Assembly: GCA_029582265.1 (NCBI GenBank)
Contig: CM055831.1
Location: 1,116,001-1,180,000 of the forward strand
DNA length: 64,000 bases
From: Zoroaster sp. YZ-2022
Taxonomy: Eukaryota; Echinodermata; Asteroidea; Forcipulatida; Zoroasteridae
Direction of reading: 5' to 3'
Positions 60,440 through 64,000 of the stretch are shown here, piece after piece (the stretch's first letter is position 1; every line of letters starts with the position of its first letter). The translations under genes were made by a program, and so were the position numbers. The notes under the pieces are model-generated. The model saw only the letters and a list, made by a program, of their open reading frames with translations, did no database searches and had not been told where the DNA came from.

Positions 60440-60718
60440 TAAGAAGAATGAAGACCAATAATCCTAGGGTGAAAGATCATTTGCTTCAGCTGCTTCTTCA
60501 TTGTGGAATGACTTACTGGAACATGTCAAACTTTCTCCATCTCTGACATTCAAAAAGTGCCCTCAAGACACATTTAATGAGGATTGCATAATTGTACATT
60601 TTATCTACCCTATTCAGTCTGTTTTTGTATTAATTTGTTTGTCTTGTACATGTTGTATCGCTGCGCCATGAGCGTTTTTTTTTAATGGATATCGACGCAT
60701 TACAAATATTATTATTAT
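60440..60718 (+). mobile_element. CR1/L2-like LINE 3' fragment
   Basis: Decayed frame ..SLWNDLLEHVKLSPSLTFKK, then a 3'UTR with GCTGCGCCATGAGCG and GACGCATTACAAATATTATT. Same organisation as the LINE end at 24330-24619. Confidence 0.6.
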
Positions 60719-61398
60719 CACAATATAATTTATTAAATTATTTCATATAATTATATTATTGAGACCCTCCTTCCCCACCAAAAAAATTATAATTAAAAAT
60801 TAAAAATAAATAAATAAATAAATAAAATTTAAAAAAATAGCACAAAATAAAACATTTCCATACTGAACATGACAGAAAATATATTGTTTTCAGCCTGTAA
60901 AATATTTTACAAAAAATATAATTTTTGGAAAAGATTTAGTTTTTTTTCTGTCACCCATGGCACCCATGGGTGGTTTCCCGATTGGGGCAATGGGGGAAAT
61001 TGGTATCCTCATTAGGACAATACAATTGACTGTTGACACAAATGTGCACACAGGGGTATTTTTGACTGGTTTTACTGTCATTTTGACTACCCTGAACAAT
61101 ACCAGACAATGCTTATACCTGTCAAAAACGGTAAATGTACTTACTACACGAAGGTTTGGCAGTGTTTGACTTTTTAAGTGCACTAGATATACCTTAGCAA
61201 GTATATCAACATTTTGACTGATTTTGACCCTTGCAGTCATAGATGGGTAAAAAATATTTTCAAATTAGGACAGTGACCCTGTGAACATTATTTTACAGTA
61301 CTGTACAATGAAAACATACATGTACATGGAAAAATAGTTAAATATATAGTTCTTTTGAAGATTTTTCTTGAACATCCACAAATTAAAAAAACAGTGCT
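60719..61398. other. Non-coding sequence, nothing recognised
   Basis: A-rich simple sequence at 60780-60850. The 60890-61240 reading frames show no domain. GGCACCCATGGG.. is a local near-repeat. Confidence 0.5.
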
Positions 61399-61621
61399 CA
61401 AAGGGGCAATATTGTCACGATCAGAGCAGATTTTCAACAGGGCATGGAATCGGTGTCCTAGTTTAATATGAACACAGTGACTGAAAATTACTGGCTCATT
61501 TATGCAGCAGCAACAATAATATGACCTCATCATTTGGGTTATTATTTACAGTCACAAAGTTAATCTAAAACTAGCACTCCAATTCCATGCCCTGTTGATA
61601 GCACTTGACGATATTGTCCCT
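61399..61621. mobile_element. TTAA foldback MITE (left TTAA degraded)
   Basis: AGGGGCAATATTGTCACGATC at the left, GACGATATTGTCCCT at the right, then TTAA (61622-61625). Same family as 56032-56244. Confidence 0.7.
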
Positions 61622-61889
61622 TTAACTCTTTTTTTTTGCTTACATTAGCCCTCCTACTTTTGGTACCTTTTTCATACAAGTTGATGCACCATTTGAAATC
61701 ATTTGCTTTTGTGGTTTTGAATGGTGAAGTAACTGTGTACAGTATTGATTTCCCCAAATGGTTTTGAATGGTAGGTCAGCTAATACAAAACCTTGTTTGG
61801 ATCTTTCCAAATGGTAGTACAGCTAATACAAAACCTTGTTTGGATACTTCTAAGTGGTGAATCAATGGACCCTCTATTATTTATTTTTA

Positions 61890-64000
61890 TTTATTTAAGC
61901 TTTCTTTATTCAGGGTAGCACCATTCAGTGAGTAACACTGCTTTCCAAGGTGGCCCTGATACATGTATACATTTACAATGATTTCTAAAAAGAATGTACC
62001 GGTAGATCAAACACATACATGTAGGACTATTGCAGAATACAAGGTTAGATATATGTGTGGATATGGATAATATATACACTAGATATAATACAATTGAATA
62101 ATTGGATATTAAATAATATTACTAATAGTACAATTTTAGTGAATGAGGGTATTATTTTTAAACTGGTTGATTGACATAGTGTGATAGTTAATGCGAATAT
62201 TCTGTGGTAATTTGTTCCATAGTTGACAAGATCTAGTTATAAACATTCGTATACAATAATTATAGTTAAAATGTGGAATATCTAGTGAGTTTTAAATCTT
62301 ACATCTCGTAGAATAATTATGTACATAGTGGGTGAAATTAAATTTAGCAGACAAATAATAAGGAGACGCACCATTTAAACATTTGAAAATCATAATAAGC
62401 ATTTGGTTAGTCCACCTATCATCTAATTTGAGCCAATTAAGGGAAGTCATCATGTCATTAACAGGAGTTCTAATGTCTACAGATAAGATTATTCTAGCTA
62501 ATTTGTTCTGCTGTTTTTGAAGTCTAGATTTTAGTTCATTGTTGCAATTTGACCATACAGGGCTACAATAGTCAAAATTAGGTATGATCATTGCTTCAGC
62601 AAGCATTTTTAAGGTACAATTTGGTAAATAATACTTTAAACGGTTTAAGACACCACAGCGTTTTGAAACTTTTGATGATACATTATTAATATGACTAAGC
62701 CATGTCATTTGGCTATCAAAAATAACACCAAGGTATTTAAAATTATCGACCCTTTCTATTAAATCATTGTTGTAAGTTATGGAAATATTACTAAACTTAT
62801 CCAAACATTTGTTTGTACCAAAAAGCATTAACTTCGTTTTGTTGATATTCAATGTCAACTTATTATCTAAGAACCATTTCCCGATATTTTTAAAGTTATT
62901 CTTAAGGTCACTCTGAAGATTCTGTGGGTCTGATGAACGGAATAATAACGTAGTATCATCAGCATACATTACAGTTTTACAATTTACAGAACTAGGAAGA
63001 CTATTTACATATAAGAAAAAGCAAGGGTCCTAGTATAGACCCCTGGGGAACACCTATATTGATACTTTGAAATGAAGATAAACTACTGCCTATACTAACT
63101 GCTTGTTTTCTGTTGTTAAGATATGATATGAACCAGCATAACTCATCTCCCCTTACACCATACATGTTAAGTTTATAAATAAGAAGTCTATGATTTACAG
63201 TATCGAAAGCTTTTTTAAGATCAAGAAATATAGCGGCAGTAATACAACGCTCATCAGTATTATTTAAAATAAAATCCTGAACATCTATTAGCGTGGTTGT
63301 GGTTGAGTGATGTTTTCTAAAACCTGATTGACAATCGTTTAATATATGATTGCACAATAAATGAGAGTACAGCTGGTCATGAACAGATCTTTCAATAATT
63401 TTAGATACAATAGATAACACAGATATAGGACGATAATTATCAACATTTGATTTGTCACCAGACTTATAAATTGGAGTAACCTTTGCCGCTTTCCAGTCAC
63501 TAGGAAATACAGATGTACATAAGGATAAATTACAAATATAGGCAAGGGAAGCGCAGATGACAGGTGCGGCAGTTTTTAACAATTTGGTGCTAATAAATCA
63601 ATACCAGGAGATTTACTATTTGACATTTTACAAATCTGCTTATAAATGTAACTGGAAGATATTTCACAAAATTTAAATTGATCATAATCTACAGAAGAAG
63701 AGTTTATGTTATAAATAGAATTACGATTAACAATAGGTGTACAGTTCTGATCAGCAGTTTGAAATTTGTTTGCGAGATTCATACCAATTGATGTAAAATA
63801 ATTATTAAATTCGTTAGCAGTAGTCTTTTCAGAGGTTGTAAAACCTTCAGAAGTATTTACATTCCCAATCTTGCTTTGCTTACTTGGAATTATTTTCTTA
63901 ATAGACTTCCACAATTTGTTTGAGTCCTTCATATTATTTTTAATTTCATTTTGGAAGAAGTTACTTAAGAGATTTGTTCATGTTGTTTACTTTATTTCTT
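61890..64000 (-). mobile_element. CR1/Jockey-group LINE, reverse transcriptase, runs off the window
   Basis: Reading leftwards, 63932-63576 gives the region before the RT (SNKLWKSIKKIIPSK..KSPGIDLLAP). 63582-63001 gives RT blocks (VTPIYKSGDKSNVDNYRPIS, SGFRKHHST, AIFLDLKKAFDTVNH, GVPQGSILGPLLF). 62969-62292 gives the YADDT catalytic box through NKTKLMLFG to HNYSTRCKI and a stop. Frameshifts sit near 63580 and between 63001 and 62969, so the copy is inactive. The 3'UTR ends near 61890 in TAAATAAA-type simple repeat (CCCTGAATAAAGAAAGC on the - strand). Confidence 0.9.

Overview
The window is an A+T-rich, intron-bearing, repeat-dense stretch of an animal genome. The recognisable genes are jouberin (AHI1), PPP1R42 and a family of RING/B-box/NHL TRIM genes. 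They have GT-AG introns and lie among CR1/L2-like LINE fragments, tRNA-derived SINEs and many short terminal-inverted-repeat (TIR) elements. A ciliated marine invertebrate, perhaps a deuterostome such as an echinoderm or hemichordate, fits best. The species cannot be proven from this sequence.

Layout. 1-86 holds a 16-bp tandem repeat and ~680-4618 a large 63-bp minisatellite (about 62 units). At 4779-5873 (+) two exons encode the conserved jouberin segment just upstream of the WD40 propeller, with a LINE remnant in their intron. From about 6.7 to 47.5 kb the same composite block occurs four times. Reading + strand, each block carries fossil AHI1 C-terminal exons: a linker exon, an SH3 exon, an unassigned 'LDLGL' exon and a 'DSKDRQG' exon. 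On the - strand it carries a two-exon TRIM-NHL gene. Successive 'DSKDRQG' exons start at 7069, 18299, 33038 and 42888, so the units are 11.2, 14.7 and 9.9 kb long. The length differences come mostly from later insertions of SINE, LINE, piggyBac-like, Harbinger-like, hAT-like and foldback elements and from minisatellite growth.

TRIM copies 1 to 3 (562, 556 and 560 residues) are open and splice in phase. Copy 4 has a 4-base deletion inside the RING finger. The AHI1 exons in the array carry stop codons, several at the same site in different copies, and frameshifts. No WD40 exon was seen. Jouberin therefore cannot be made from this window, and the repeated exons look like hitch-hiking fossils of an AHI1 locus in which a TRIM gene was nested.

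48220-51118 (+) holds the likely 3' exons of the AHI1-like gene, with hAT-like and Kolobok/THAP-like elements in an intron. PPP1R42 exons lie on the - strand at 54748-56919, tail to tail with AHI1. 57.4-60.3 kb is a tandem duplication of non-coding sequence. 61.9-64.0 kb is a frameshifted LINE reverse transcriptase that runs off the window end.
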